Assembly (NCBI RefSeq): GCF_023156535.1
Contig: NZ_JALNMH010000001.1
Span: 434,001-498,000, forward strand
Reading direction: 5' to 3'
Origin: Pseudomarimonas salicorniae
GTDB lineage: Bacteria > Pseudomonadota > Gammaproteobacteria > Xanthomonadales > Xanthomonadaceae
Length of the DNA: 64,000 nt
In this document: piece by piece, positions 25,516 through 36,919 of the stretch
Layout: every line of letters starts with the position of its first letter
Numbering within the stretch: the first letter of the stretch is position 1
Notes under the pieces: model-generated
Told to the model about the DNA's origin: nothing
Databases searched by the model: none
Seen by the model: only the letters and a program-made list of their open reading frames with translations
Made by a program: the position numbers and the translations under genes

Positions 25516-26826
25516 ATGCCCAGTTCCGCTCGCCTCAGTGTCGCCCTGACCCTCGCCCTGGCCGCCTCGTTCGCCCAGGCCGAACTCCGCCTGTCCCCTT
25601 CGGGGACCGGCGGCGCGGTCTACGTTCCGTATTTCACCGTCGAGAATGGACAGTCCAGCCTGCTCACGGTCACCAATCATTCGGATGCTCCCGCGTCGGT
25701 AGGCATCAACTTCACCGAGCAGCAGAACGGACAGGCCGCGCTGTACTTCATGGTCTTCTTGCCGCCGAAGTCGGCATGGACGGCGGCGGTCGTATCGAGT
25801 GGGGAAAGCGCGCTGATGTCCACCGACTCCGAGGTGTGCACCGTTCCCCAGATTCCGCCGGGAGGAGTCAGGCTGCGCAATTTCGACTACGCGCAGAACT
25901 TCCCCGACGGCGGACCGACCTCCCTGCAGCGCACCCGGTCGGGAGCGATCGAGCTCATCGAGGGCGCCACCCTGTCCGGGGCCCTCGCAGCGAGCACCGT
26001 GGGCCGCGATTGCAACGCGCTGACGATGCGCTACCTGCCGGGCGCCGGCAGCCGAATTGCCGATCTGTCTGCGCCCGCCCAGGGAATCTCGGCCTCGGTC
26101 CAGGTCGTCAACGTCGAGGAAGGCGCGCTCTATCCAGTCGCGGGTGTGGCCGTTCGCGGCTACTCGGACAAGCCACTCGACATCGACCCCTCGGGCCCAT
26201 TCCCGCGTTTCTCCCGCCCGGTGCTGCCCACGGCGAGCCTTGAGTTCGTGGCCCACACGCCGGCCGGCGACCGCCTGGCCTTTGCCGCGAACCGCGGGCC
26301 GGACGCCATCAGCAGCCTGTTCATGCAGGGCTCGCTCGGCGGCGAGATCCAGGAGAATGCCACGCTCAACGCCGACACCCAGTGGGTACTGAGCTTCCCC
26401 ACCAAGCACGAATACGTGGCGCGTTTCCAGGGCACGCTGGCCAGCCGGGTGGGCGCGGGCCAAGCGCTGCCGCCGTTCGCGCGTGCGTTCGCAGCCGGCG
26501 GCAGCTGCGAGACGATCGCGTACGGCCAGACCGCGTTCTCGGGCGGCCTGCAGCCCAGCCCTGACACGCTCGATCTGTGCTTCGAGCAGACGATCCTCGA
26601 GTTCGAGCCCAACCAGAGCGGCCTGGGCAGCCTGCGGTTTGATGTCGGTGCGACCCGCGAGATCAGTGCGCGCCGCCTGTCCGATGGCCAGACCGTACGC
26701 CTGCGCGGTCTACCGGTAATCGGCCAGCGCCTGAGCCGCTTCGTGAATGGTTCGGCGGGTGGCGGCACCCTTGCCAACTACACCGTGGCCCTGCCCCTGG
26801 CGGGTGAGCCCAGCAGGGCCGAGTAA
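25516..26826 (+). CDS. Hypothetical exported protein
   Basis: This 436-residue protein has a signal peptide (cleavage after SFAQA, about residue 22). The mature N-terminus, ELRLSPSGTGGAVYVPYFTV, continues with VENGQSSLLTVTNHSDAP and FLPPKSAWTAAVV. This resembles a loosely defined group of exported gammaproteobacterial proteins with PYYTV and WTAAV blocks and no known function. It looks beta-rich. The ATG at 25516 is the only start giving a signal peptide, although the frame is open for 164 codons upstream. It is convergent with putA across a strong hairpin. Confidence 0.75.
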   Translation: MPSSARLSVALTLALAASFAQAELRLSPSGTGGAVYVPYFTVENGQSSLLTVTNHSDAPASVGINFTEQQNGQAALYFMVFLPPKSAWTAAVVSSGESALMSTDSEVCTVPQIPPGGVRLRNFDYAQNFPDGGPTSLQRTRSGAIELIEGATLSGALAASTVGRDCNALTMRYLPGAGSRIADLSAPAQGISASVQVVNVEEGALYPVAGVAVRGYSDKPLDIDPSGPFPRFSRPVLPTASLEFVAHTPAGDRLAFAANRGPDAISSLFMQGSLGGEIQENATLNADTQWVLSFPTKHEYVARFQGTLASRVGAGQALPPFARAFAAGGSCETIAYGQTAFSGGLQPSPDTLDLCFEQTILEFEPNQSGLGSLRFDVGATREISARRLSDGQTVRLRGLPVIGQRLSRFVNGSAGGGTLANYTVALPLAGEPSRAE

Positions 26827-26844
26827 GCGCGGTAGATGAGGATG

Positions 26845-26870
26845 CCCGGCGCGCCCAACGGCGCGCCGGG
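26845..26870. terminator. Bidirectional hairpin between convergent genes
   Basis: A perfect 11-base stem, CCCGGCGCGCC and GGCGCGCCGGG, closes a CAAC loop between the exported-protein gene and putA. There is no T-run, so it may act with Rho or as a transcript 3' end barrier. Confidence 0.5.
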
Positions 26871-26880
26871 TCACCCTGCC

Positions 26881-29800
26881 TCAGTCGCCGAGAGTCAGCA
26901 GCGAGGCGTTTCCGCCCGCAGCGGTTGTGTTGATCGTCAACGTGCGCTCGGTGGCGAAGCGCAGCAGGTAGTGCGGGCCGCCGGCCTTGGGGCCGGTGCC
27001 GGAGAGCCCTTCGCCGCCAAAGGGCTGCACCCCGACCACCGCGCCGATCTGGTTGCGGTTGACGTAGCAGTTGCCGACCCGGATCCGCCGCGAGATCTTT
27101 TCGACGGTCTCGTCGATGCGCGAGTGGATGCCGAGGGTCAGGCCATAGCCGGTGGCGTTGATCGCGTCGATGACCTTGTCCAGCTCATTGGACTCGTAGC
27201 GGATCACGTGCAGGATCGGCCCGAACACCTCGCGGGTCAGACGCGACAGCGAATCGATCTCGTAGGCGCGCGGGGCAAAGAAGGTGCCGTGTGCGCACTC
27301 GTCACCGAGATTCACCGCCTTGATCAGCGAGCCTTCCTTGTCCATGCGCTCGGCGTGGGCAACCAGGATGCCGCGGGCGTCCTCGTCGATCACCGGGCCG
27401 ACGTCTGTGGAGAGCAGGCCGGGGTCGCCGACCTTCAGCTCGTCCATCGCGCCGGAGAGCATCGCGATCACCTTGTCGGCGATGTCCTTCTGCACGAACA
27501 TCACGCGCGCTGCGGAGCAGCGCTGCCCGGCCGAGCCGAAGGCGGCCGTCATGGCGTCCTTGACCAGCTGCTCGGGCAGGGCCGAAGAGTCGGCGATCAG
27601 CGCGTTCTGGCCGCCGGTCTCGGCGATCAGGATGCCGAGCGCCGCATCACGGGCGGCCATGCTTCGATTGATTGCGCGGGCGGTCTCGGTGGAGCCGGTG
27701 AAGGCCACGCCGTCGACCCGCGGGTCGCGGGTCAGTGCGGCGCCCACCGTGGCGCCGTCGCCCGGCAGATACTGCAGCACCGCTTCCGGCACGCCGGCCT
27801 CGTGCAGCAGCTTGACCGCCGCGTGGCCGACCAGGGTGGTCTGCTCGGCCGGCTTGGCGATCACCGCGTTTCCTGCCACCAGCGCCGCAGCGACCTGGCC
27901 GACGAAGATCGCCAGCGGGAAGTTCCACGGGCTGATGCAGACGAACACGCCGCGGCCGTGCAGGAACAGCTCGTTGGTTTCGCCGGTCGGCCCGGGCAGC
28001 TTCTCCGGGTGGCCGAACAGGCGACGCGCCTGCTGCGCGTAGTAGCGCAGGAAGTCCACCGCCTCGCGCACCTCGGCGACGCCGTCGGGCACAGTCTTGC
28101 CGGCCTCGCGCGTGCACAGGGCCATGAACTCCGGCATGCGCGCCTCCAGCAGCGAAGCGGCGTGTTCAAGAACGGCGGCGCGCGAGGCGACCGGCAGGCG
28201 GTCCCACTCGGGCTGGGCACGGTGGGCGTTGTCGAGCGCCTGCTCGACGGTGGCGCTGTCGGCCTCGCGGTATTCGCCGACCTCGACCCGGCGGTCCGCC
28301 GGCGAGGTCACCTTGACCAGCTTGCCGCCGCTCGAAGCGCCCGGCACCAGCGGGCCGGCGGTCCACGGCTTGATCGCGGCATTCATGGCCTCGCCGAGGC
28401 GGCGCAGGTCGTGGTCATTGGCAAGGTTGATGCCCATCGAGTTCTTCCTTCCGTCGCCAAACAGGGCAACCGGCTGCGGGATCTTGGGGTGGGGAATGGA
28501 GTCGAACTGGGCCACCGTGCGCCGCGGATCGGCGACCAGCGCCTCCGGGCTCAGCGACTCGTCGGTGATCTTGTTGACGAAGCTGGTGTTGGCACCGTTC
28601 TCGAGCAGCCGCCGGACCAGGTAGGGCAGCAGGTCCTCGTGGCTGCCGACCGGCGCGTAGACGCGGCAGGGCACGCCGAGGCGGTCCTTCGGCGTGACCT
28701 CCTCGTAGAGGTCCTCGCCCATGCCATGCAGGCGCTGGAACTCGAAGGCCTTGCCGCCGGCCATTTGCGCGATGGCGGCGATGGTGTGCGCGTTGTGGGT
28801 GGCGAACATCGGGTAGAAGGCGTCGGTGGCGGCGAGCATGCGCTTGGCGCAGGCCAGGTAGCTGACGTCGGTGTTCGGCTTGCGGGTGTATACCGGGTAG
28901 CCCTCGTGGCCATCGACCTGGGCGCGCTTGACCTCGCTGTCCCAGTAGGCGCCCTTGACCAGGCGCACCGGCATCCGCCGCCCGGTCTCGCGGACGATGG
29001 CGGCGAGGTAGTCTAGCGCCGCCGGGGCGCGCTTCTGGTAGGCCTGCACCGCGAGTCCATAGCCCTGCCAGCCGTCGAGGGAACGATCAGTGTAGGCGCC
29101 GACGATCACGTCGAGGCTGAGCTCGAGGCGCTCGGACTCCTCGGCGTCGACGGTGAAGCCGATGCCCAGCTGTCTTGCTGCCTGCGCCAGCTCGAGCACG
29201 CGCGGGGTCAGCTCGGCGCGGACCCGGGCCCGCTTGGACGCCTCGTAGCGCGGATGCAGGGCGCTGAGCTTGACCGAGATGCTCGGCGCGGCGAAGACGT
29301 CCTCGCCGACGAAGGTGCCGTTCGGACCGCTGGCGCCGATCGCGGCGATGGCCTTGCGATAGGCCTCGAAATACCGCGCCGCGTCGCGGGCGGTGAAGGC
29401 CGCCTCGCCGAGCATGTCGAAGCTGTAGCGGTAGCTGGCATTGCGGCCCTTGCGTGAGCGCTTGAGCGCCTCGCCGATAGTCCGCCCCATGACGAACTGG
29501 TGGCCCATGATGCGCATGGCCTGGCGCACCGCGAGGCGAATCACCGGCTCGCCGGTGCGTCCGACCAGGCGACGCAGGGCGCCGCTGAAGTCGCGCCGGG
29601 TGTCCTCGCTGAGGCTCACCATGCGCCCGGTCAGCATCAGGCCCCAGGTCGATGCGTTGACGAACAGCGAGTCACTCTGGCCGAGGTGCTTCTTCCAGTT
29701 GGCCTCGCCCAGCTTGTCGCGGATCAGCCGGTCGGCGGTGTCCTCGTCGGGGATGCGCAACAGGGCCTCGGCCACGCACATCAGCAGCACGCCTTCCTCC

Positions 29801-30051
29801 GAGGAGAGGTCGTACTGGCGCATGAAGGCCTCGATGGCGCCCTGGTCCTCGGCCCGGGCGCGAACCCGCTCGACCAGCTGCACCGCGGTGCGCTGGGTGG
29901 CGGCCATCTCGGCGGGATCATCACCCAGCTCCTCGAGCAGGGTCGTGACCTGTTCGCGCTCGTCGCGGGCCCAGGCCGCGGTGATCGGTACCCGGCGCGG
30001 ATCCGGCGCCGGGAGTTCGGAAAGCAGGATGGAGGCCGGCGGATTGCTCAC
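26881..30051 (-). CDS. putA: Bifunctional proline dehydrogenase / delta-1-pyrroline-5-carboxylate dehydrogenase PutA
   Basis: This 1056-residue enzyme oxidises proline to glutamate in two steps. The N-terminal half has an alpha-helical arm and the FAD-binding TIM barrel, including RLVKGAYWDSEVK and the late barrel motif ending RRLLENGANTSFVN. The C-terminal half is an aldehyde dehydrogenase: SPWNFPLAIF, FTGSTETARAIN, then the catalytic Cys in GSAGQRCSAARVMF. The GTG at 30051 is chosen because GGAAA precedes it and the peptide then opens SNPPASILL; the longer frame upstream is implausible. Length and N-terminus show that the ribbon-helix-helix DNA-binding domain of E. coli PutA is missing, so this form should not repress its own transcription. 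Confidence 0.93.
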   Translation of the reverse strand: MSNPPASILLSELPAPDPRRVPITAAWARDEREQVTTLLEELGDDPAEMAATQRTAVQLVERVRARAEDQGAIEAFMRQYDLSSEEGVLLMCVAEALLRIPDEDTADRLIRDKLGEANWKKHLGQSDSLFVNASTWGLMLTGRMVSLSEDTRRDFSGALRRLVGRTGEPVIRLAVRQAMRIMGHQFVMGRTIGEALKRSRKGRNASYRYSFDMLGEAAFTARDAARYFEAYRKAIAAIGASGPNGTFVGEDVFAAPSISVKLSALHPRYEASKRARVRAELTPRVLELAQAARQLGIGFTVDAEESERLELSLDVIVGAYTDRSLDGWQGYGLAVQAYQKRAPAALDYLAAIVRETGRRMPVRLVKGAYWDSEVKRAQVDGHEGYPVYTRKPNTDVSYLACAKRMLAATDAFYPMFATHNAHTIAAIAQMAGGKAFEFQRLHGMGEDLYEEVTPKDRLGVPCRVYAPVGSHEDLLPYLVRRLLENGANTSFVNKITDESLSPEALVADPRRTVAQFDSIPHPKIPQPVALFGDGRKNSMGINLANDHDLRRLGEAMNAAIKPWTAGPLVPGASSGGKLVKVTSPADRRVEVGEYREADSATVEQALDNAHRAQPEWDRLPVASRAAVLEHAASLLEARMPEFMALCTREAGKTVPDGVAEVREAVDFLRYYAQQARRLFGHPEKLPGPTGETNELFLHGRGVFVCISPWNFPLAIFVGQVAAALVAGNAVIAKPAEQTTLVGHAAVKLLHEAGVPEAVLQYLPGDGATVGAALTRDPRVDGVAFTGSTETARAINRSMAARDAALGILIAETGGQNALIADSSALPEQLVKDAMTAAFGSAGQRCSAARVMFVQKDIADKVIAMLSGAMDELKVGDPGLLSTDVGPVIDEDARGILVAHAERMDKEGSLIKAVNLGDECAHGTFFAPRAYEIDSLSRLTREVFGPILHVIRYESNELDKVIDAINATGYGLTLGIHSRIDETVEKISRRIRVGNCYVNRNQIGAVVGVQPFGGEGLSGTGPKAGGPHYLLRFATERTLTINTTAAGGNASLLTLGD

Positions 30052-30338
30052 AGGGTTTCCGGGGGGGAGAACGCGCCGCGGGGGGCGCGAAGACGGCCAG
30101 TGTAGTGAGGCCCCATGGTGCAGGGAACCCCGTCGCCGGCGTATGGAAAAACGCGCATCGCAGGCCCGCGTACGGACACGACACAAGCACCGCATCAGGG
30201 GCGGTCGGGCAGGGCGTAGGGCGACCCGCTGGGTGCCGGCGGGCCCTCGAATGCAGCCGGTCGCCGGCAGCGGGCGCCAGAGCCGGGAGGGGTCACCCGC
30301 ATCCGGGTCCATCGCCTCGGGAAGCCGAAACGGCCCGA

Positions 30339-31043
30339 TCAGCCCGGCCGCGGCCCGAACAGGGTCTCGGCGCGCTGGAACAGCACCCAGCTGGTGGCGA
30401 TGTACTTGTCGCCGCCGCGCGGCCGGTTGCCGCGGTGGGTGTGGGTGAAGGCGGTGGGGGCGATGAGCAGCGCGCCGGTGCTGGGGGTGATCTTGCGCTG
30501 CTGGTAGAGGAACTCGGTCTCGCCCTCGGCGAAGCCCTCATTGAGATAGACCGTCCAGAGCAGGTGGCGGTGCAGGGGCTCGCAGCTCGGGTCCTTGGGA
30601 TAGAGCTCGCAGTGCCAGTAGGGATAGCCGCCCTCGTTGGCCCGGTAGTGCTGCAGGTTGATCCCGCCCGGACGCAGGCAGGTGCGCACGAGGTTGCCGA
30701 GCGCGTCGTCGTCCATCGCGCGGATGTCCTGCTCGGTGATGCGCCGGGCCTCGCCGGTATGGGGGTCGCTGAGCTGCAGCATCAGCGGGGCGATCAGCAT
30801 GTACGGGTACTGCCGGACGTAGCGCAGCAGGCAGGCGAACAGCACGTTGTTGAGCGCCGCCTCGGCGTCCTGCCAGTCACTGCGCCCGGTCAGGGTGAGG
30901 TCCTCGCTGTTCTTCAGCTCGGGCATGACGCCGCTGCCGACGCGGCCCGGGTGACGCCCGCCGTCGGCACGGAAGCGCTCGATCAGCCGGGCGCAAAGCT
31001 CGGCTGACAGGGCCCCCGGATAGACCTCGATGAAGTCGTTCAC
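30339..31043 (-). CDS. 2OG-Fe(II) oxygenase family protein
   Basis: This 234-residue protein fits the 2-oxoglutarate/Fe(II) dioxygenase fold. Likely metal ligands are the His in YWHCELYP, with the nearby Glu, and the distal His in [18 protein letters not shown] segment would hold the basic residue that binds 2-oxoglutarate, and the strand [18 protein letters not shown] is characteristic. The substrate is unknown. Its GTG start overlaps the fbp stop by four bases (GTGA), so it is translated with fbp. It ends 287 bases before the putA start; that gap holds nothing I recognise. Confidence 0.8.
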   Translation of the reverse strand: MNDFIEVYPGALSAELCARLIERFRADGGRHPGRVGSGVMPELKNSEDLTLTGRSDWQDAEAALNNVLFACLLRYVRQYPYMLIAPLMLQLSDPHTGEARRITEQDIRAMDDDALGNLVRTCLRPGGINLQHYRANEGGYPYWHCELYPKDPSCEPLHRHLLWTVYLNEGFAEGETEFLYQQRKITPSTGALLIAPTAFTHTHRGNRPRGGDKYIATSWVLFQRAETLFGPRPG

Positions 31044-32059
31044 GAGGCCGCCGCGTCGTGCTCGCGATGCAGGGCGGTGACCCGCTCGACCTCGTTCTTC
31101 GAACCAAGGAAGACCGGCACGCGCTGATGCAGGGCCTCGGGTTTGCGCTCGAGCAGGCGCTGCCGGCCGTCGGTGGCCGCGCCCCCGGCCTGCTCGACCA
31201 GGAAGGCCATCGGGCTCGCTTCGTAGAGCAGGCGCAGGCGGCCGCCCTTCTCGCGGGTCTTGGCGTCGACCGGGTAATAGAACACGCCGCCGCGGGTCAT
31301 GATCCGGTGTACGTCGGCGACCATCGAGGCAACCCAGCGCATGTTGAAGTCGCGGCCGCGCGGTCCGGTCTTGCCGTCCAGCAGCTCCTGCACGTAGCGC
31401 TGCATCGGCGCCTCCCAGTGGCGCTGGTTCGACATGTTGATGGCGAACTCGCTGGTGTCCTCGGGGATGCGCAGGTTGCGCTGGGTGAGGACGAAGCTGC
31501 CGATCTCGCGGTCGAGGGTGAACTGGTGGACGCCGGAGCCGGTGGTCAGCACCAGCAGGGTGCTCGGCCCGTAGACGGTGTAGCCGGCGGCGACCTGCTC
31601 CACGCCGGGCTGCAGGAAGTGCTCGGCGGTCGGCTCGGTCACGCCCTCCGGGCAGCGCAGCACCGAGAAGATCGTGCCGACCGAGATGTTGACATCGATG
31701 TTCGAGCTGCCGTCCAGCGGATCGAAAACCAGCAGGTAGTTGCCCTTCGGGAAGCGGTGCGGGATCAGGTGCGGGGCTTCCATCTCCTCGGAGGCCAGCG
31801 CTGCCAGGTGGCCGCCCCACTCGTTGGCCTCGAGCAGGATCTCGTTGGACAGCACGTCGAGCTTCTTCTGCGCCTCGCCCTGCACGTTGTAGGCCTCGGC
31901 ATTGCCGAGCACCCCGCCGAGTTCGCCCTTGCTGATGGCCAGCGAGATGTGCTTGCAGGCGCGGGCGACCACCTCGATCAGCAGACGCAGGTCAGGGGTG
32001 ATCTGGCGGCGCGAGCGCTGCTCCTCGATCAGGAAGCGGGTCAGGGAGATGGGTTTCAT
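31040..32059 (-). CDS. fbp: Fructose-1,6-bisphosphatase class I
   Basis: This 339-residue enzyme hydrolyses fructose 1,6-bisphosphate in gluconeogenesis. Metal-site motifs are clear: [24 protein letters not shown], and the substrate region [15 protein letters not shown]. The ATG at 32059 gives the family N-terminus [10 protein letters not shown]; upstream extensions in frame are not credible. It is divergent from the MgtC/DUF4010 gene, with 93 bases between the starts, and overlaps the 2OG-oxygenase gene by four bases. Confidence 0.94.
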   Translation of the reverse strand: MKPISLTRFLIEEQRSRRQITPDLRLLIEVVARACKHISLAISKGELGGVLGNAEAYNVQGEAQKKLDVLSNEILLEANEWGGHLAALASEEMEAPHLIPHRFPKGNYLLVFDPLDGSSNIDVNISVGTIFSVLRCPEGVTEPTAEHFLQPGVEQVAAGYTVYGPSTLLVLTTGSGVHQFTLDREIGSFVLTQRNLRIPEDTSEFAINMSNQRHWEAPMQRYVQELLDGKTGPRGRDFNMRWVASMVADVHRIMTRGGVFYYPVDAKTREKGGRLRLLYEASPMAFLVEQAGGAATDGRQRLLERKPEALHQRVPVFLGSKNEVERVTALHREHDAAAS

Positions 32060-32152
32060 GGGGGCCCCGGGCGAAAAGCCGCTATTGTCGACGACGCGGG
32101 CAGGCTTGTCAGTCAGCCGGGTGGTTCGATGCAGGGGATGGGCGGGATCGAC

Positions 32153-33391
32153 ATGGCGGAGCTGCACGCGCTGGCCGTGGCACTCGGCGTCGGCCTGCTG
32201 ATGGGCGTCGAGCGCGAACGCCACGCCGCGGGCAGCGATGCGTCGACGGCGGGCGTGCGCAGCTTCGCCCTGGCCGCCCTGTGCGGCTGGCTGGCTGGCC
32301 TGTTCGGCCTCGCGCTGATCGCCGTGGCCCTGTCCGGCACCGCCCTGCTGGCCGGGCTCGGCTACTGGCGCAGCTCGCGGCGCGATCCGGGCATGACCAG
32401 CGAACTGGCCCTGCTGCTGTGCTGCCTGCTCGGTGCGCTGGCCGTGTCCCGACCTGCCCTGGCCGCCGGCGTCGGGGTGGTGGCCGCCCTGCTGCTGGCC
32501 ACCAAGCGCGGACTGCACCGGGTCTCGCGCGAACTGATCAGCGAGGCCGAACTGCGCGACGGGCTGCTGCTGGCAGCGGCGGCCCTGGTCGTCCTGCCCC
32601 TGCTGCCCGACCGCGCCATGGACCCCTGGGGCATCTTCAACCCGGCTGCCATCTGGCGGCTGGTCGTGCTGATCATGGGCATCGGCGCGATCGGCCATCT
32701 CGCCCTGCGCGCCCTCGGCGAGCGCTGGGGCTGGATGGTCGCCGGCTTCTTTTCCGGCTGCGTGTCGTCGACCGCCGCCACGCTCAGCTTCGCGCAGTCG
32801 ACCCGCAGGGATCCGGCGCTGAACCGCCGGGCGGCAACCGCCGCGCTGGCCGCGAACCTGGCCTCGCTGTGCCTGCTGGCGCCGGTGATGGCCGCGGTGT
32901 CGCCGCCGGCCGCGCTGGCCGTGCTGCCGGTGCTGGGCGGCGCAGCGCTGGGTCTGGGGGCCACCCTGCTGGTGGTCGGCCTCGGCAGCCGTTCATCGCC
33001 CCCGCGCAGCAGGACGGCGGAGCCAGCGCAGCGCATGTTCCGACTTCTGCAGGCGATCTGGATGGCCCTCGTCCTGAGCGCGGTGATCATCGCAGCCGGC
33101 CTGGTCAATCGCTGGTTCGGCAGCGCGGCGGCCCTTCTCACCGCGCTGGTGGCGGGCTCGGTCGAGGTGCATTCGGCCAGTGCCGGACTGGCCCAGCTGC
33201 ACAGCACCGGCGGTCTTACCGCAGGCCAGCTGACCCGGGGCACCACCCTGATCCTGCTGTCGAGCAGCCTGGTCAAGACGGTTCTGGCGCTCTCCGCTGG
33301 GTCGCGCAGCTACGCGCTCCTGCTGGGCATCGGTCTTGCCGCGATGGCCGGGAGTGCGGCGCTGGCGCTTTGGCTGTCCCCGCTCGGCTGA
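32153..33391 (+). CDS. MgtC/SapB-like and DUF4010 membrane protein
   Basis: This 412-residue polytopic inner-membrane protein opens with an MgtC/SapB-type segment ([17 protein letters not shown]) and continues into a DUF4010 region with about ten more helices, including [15 protein letters not shown] and the C-terminal [20 protein letters not shown]. MgtC-like proteins are linked to magnesium and phosphate stress, but this fused form is uncharacterised. The ATG at 32153 is preceded by GGGCGGG and matches the family start; ATGs at 32129 and 32138 are also in frame. Confidence 0.82.
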   Translation: MAELHALAVALGVGLLMGVERERHAAGSDASTAGVRSFALAALCGWLAGLFGLALIAVALSGTALLAGLGYWRSSRRDPGMTSELALLLCCLLGALAVSRPALAAGVGVVAALLLATKRGLHRVSRELISEAELRDGLLLAAAALVVLPLLPDRAMDPWGIFNPAAIWRLVVLIMGIGAIGHLALRALGERWGWMVAGFFSGCVSSTAATLSFAQSTRRDPALNRRAATAALAANLASLCLLAPVMAAVSPPAALAVLPVLGGAALGLGATLLVVGLGSRSSPPRSRTAEPAQRMFRLLQAIWMALVLSAVIIAAGLVNRWFGSAAALLTALVAGSVEVHSASAGLAQLHSTGGLTAGQLTRGTTLILLSSSLVKTVLALSAGSRSYALLLGIGLAAMAGSAALALWLSPLG

Positions 33392-33463
33392 CAGCGGGGG
33401 TTGCGCGGCGAACCGGCGGCGGCATCATCGTCGTTCCGCCGGAAGACCTGAGGACCGCCCACC

Positions 33464-33901
33464 TTGATCGCCCTGATCCAGCGCGTATCCGAAGCCACCG
33501 TGAAGGTGGAGGAAGCCTGCGTCGGCCGGATCGGCCGCGGCATCCTGGCCCTGGTCGCGGTGCAACCGGGCGACGACGCGGCGCGTATCCAGCGCATGGC
33601 GGAGCGTCTGCTGGCCTACCGCATCTTCGAGGACGAGGGCGGGCGGATGAACCGCTCCCTGACCGATACCGGCGGCGGCCTGCTCCTGGTCAGCCAGTTC
33701 ACCCTGGCGGCCGACACCCGCTCCGGACTGCGGCCCAGCTTTTCCTCCGCGGCCCGCCCCGAGGAGGCCGAAGCGGGCTTCCTCGCCCTGGTCGAGGCCT
33801 GCCGCAAACGGCACCCGGGGGTGGAAACCGGGCGCTTCCGGTCCCATATGCAGGTCAGCCTGGTCAACGACGGCCCGGTGACCTTCTGGCTGGAAACGTG
33901 A
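33464..33901 (+). CDS. dtd: D-aminoacyl-tRNA deacylase
   Basis: This 145-residue enzyme removes D-amino acids mischarged onto tRNAs. It has the family length, the [12 protein letters not shown] motif (about residues 78-89) and the C-terminal [10 protein letters not shown], which holds the conserved Gly-Pro pair. The start codon is TTG at 33464, giving the typical opening IALIQRV. It lies just upstream of rpoD with an 85-base gap that carries a probable -10 element. Confidence 0.93.
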   Translation: MIALIQRVSEATVKVEEACVGRIGRGILALVAVQPGDDAARIQRMAERLLAYRIFEDEGGRMNRSLTDTGGGLLLVSQFTLAADTRSGLRPSFSSAARPEEAEAGFLALVEACRKRHPGVETGRFRSHMQVSLVNDGPVTFWLET

Positions 33902-33943
33902 ACGCTCTGACCCCTTGACTCAGCGCGGCCCAGCTGGTTCGGC

Positions 33944-33949
33944 TATACT
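33944..33949 (+). promoter_or_regulatory. Probable -10 element of the rpoD promoter
   Basis: TATACT lies 38 bases before the rpoD start. The nearest -35-like hexamer, TTGACT (33915-33920), is 23 bases away, too far for a standard sigma-70 promoter, so the -35 is unresolved. Confidence 0.4.
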
Positions 33950-33986
33950 GGAACGTTCCCATCACCTCTTCCCCCCGGATTTCTTC

Positions 33987-35861
<1,875 letters not shown>

Positions 35862-35884
35862 CCGACGCCGCCCACCGCGCCCCG

Positions 35885-35915
35885 GACGCCCCGCCTCGAG
35901 CGGGGCGTCTGCGTT
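35885..35915 (+). terminator. Rho-independent-like terminator after rpoD
   Basis: A perfect 10-base stem, GACGCCCCGC and GCGGGGCGTC with loop CTCGA, is followed by TGCGTTT. It begins 24 bases after the rpoD stop codon. Confidence 0.65.
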
Positions 35916-35983
35916 TCGGGCTCGGGTAGGCGGAAGCCTCTCCGCTGGCCCACAATCGCTACGCCCATACGAGGGAGCGTTTG

Positions 35984-36919
35984 ATGAGCCACGGCACGCA
36001 CGACTTCGTCGATGATCCGCGCAACGCGCAGATCCGCATCTGGATCAATGGCCAGCTGAAGCCGCGCGCGAAGGCGACGGTGTCGGTGTTCGACTCAGGC
36101 TTCGTACTGGGCGATGGCGTCTGGGAAGGCCTGCGTGTGGTCGACGGCCACCCGGTGTTCCTCGAAGACCATCTCGACCGTCTCTACGAGGGCGCCAAGG
36201 CGATCCTGCTCGATATCGGCATGGACCGTTCCGTCCTGACACAAGCCCTGTACGACACGCTGACGGCCAACGGCATGCGCGACGGCGTGCATATCCGGCT
36301 GATGGTGACCCGCGGCCTCAAGCGCACGCCCTACCAGGACCCGCGGGTGTGCATCGGGCCGGCCACCGTGGTCATCATCCCCGAGTACAAGACCCCGCTG
36401 CCGGACACGCTGGAGCGCGGCCTCGCCCTGTTCACCGTCCACGTGCGGCGTGGCCACCCGGACGTGCAGGATCCCAAGCTCAACAGCCACAGCAAGCTCA
36501 ACTGCATCACCGCCTGCATCCAGGCCTACACGGCCGGCGCCGACGAGGCCCTGATGCTCGACCCACAGGGTTTTGTCGCCACCTGCAATTCGACGCACTT
36601 CTTCATTGTCCGCCGGGGCGAGGTCTGGACCTCGACCGGCCAGTACTGCCTTGGCGGCATTACCCGCTCGAAGGTGCTCGAGGCTTGCCGCGAGCTGGGC
36701 GTGCCCGCCTTCGAGAAGGCCTTCAGCCTGACCGACGTGTACGGCGCCGACGAGGCCTTTGTCACCGGCACGTTTGCCGGCCTTGTACCGGTGCGCTCGG
36801 TCGATGGCCGCGAGCTGGGCTCGGCGCAGGCGCAGGGCAGGGCCATGATCGAACGGCTGCGCGGAGGCTATCGCCAGCTCGTCCAGCGCGATGTCCAGGC
36901 GCGGAGCAGGGCGCGATGA
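35984..36919 (+). CDS. Class IV PLP-dependent aminotransferase (branched-chain/D-amino acid type)
   Basis: This 311-residue fold-type IV aminotransferase has the N-terminal [32 protein letters not shown] block. The PLP-binding Lys is in [10 protein letters not shown], the Glu/Asn region in [19 protein letters not shown], and the phosphate-binding loop in GTFAGLVPV. Branched-chain, D-alanine and 4-amino-4-deoxychorismate-processing members share this fold, so the substrate is open. GAGGGAG precedes the ATG at 35984. The following sulfotransferase-like gene starts in its stop codon (ATGA overlap), so the two are translated together. Confidence 0.87.
   Translation: MSHGTHDFVDDPRNAQIRIWINGQLKPRAKATVSVFDSGFVLGDGVWEGLRVVDGHPVFLEDHLDRLYEGAKAILLDIGMDRSVLTQALYDTLTANGMRDGVHIRLMVTRGLKRTPYQDPRVCIGPATVVIIPEYKTPLPDTLERGLALFTVHVRRGHPDVQDPKLNSHSKLNCITACIQAYTAGADEALMLDPQGFVATCNSTHFFIVRRGEVWTSTGQYCLGGITRSKVLEACRELGVPAFEKAFSLTDVYGADEAFVTGTFAGLVPVRSVDGRELGSAQAQGRAMIERLRGGYRQLVQRDVQARSRAR

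Noticed and set aside
33915-33949. TTGACT/TATACT pair as a full sigma-70 promoter for rpoD
   Set aside because: The spacer would be 23 bases, well beyond the usual 16-18; only the -10 is kept.
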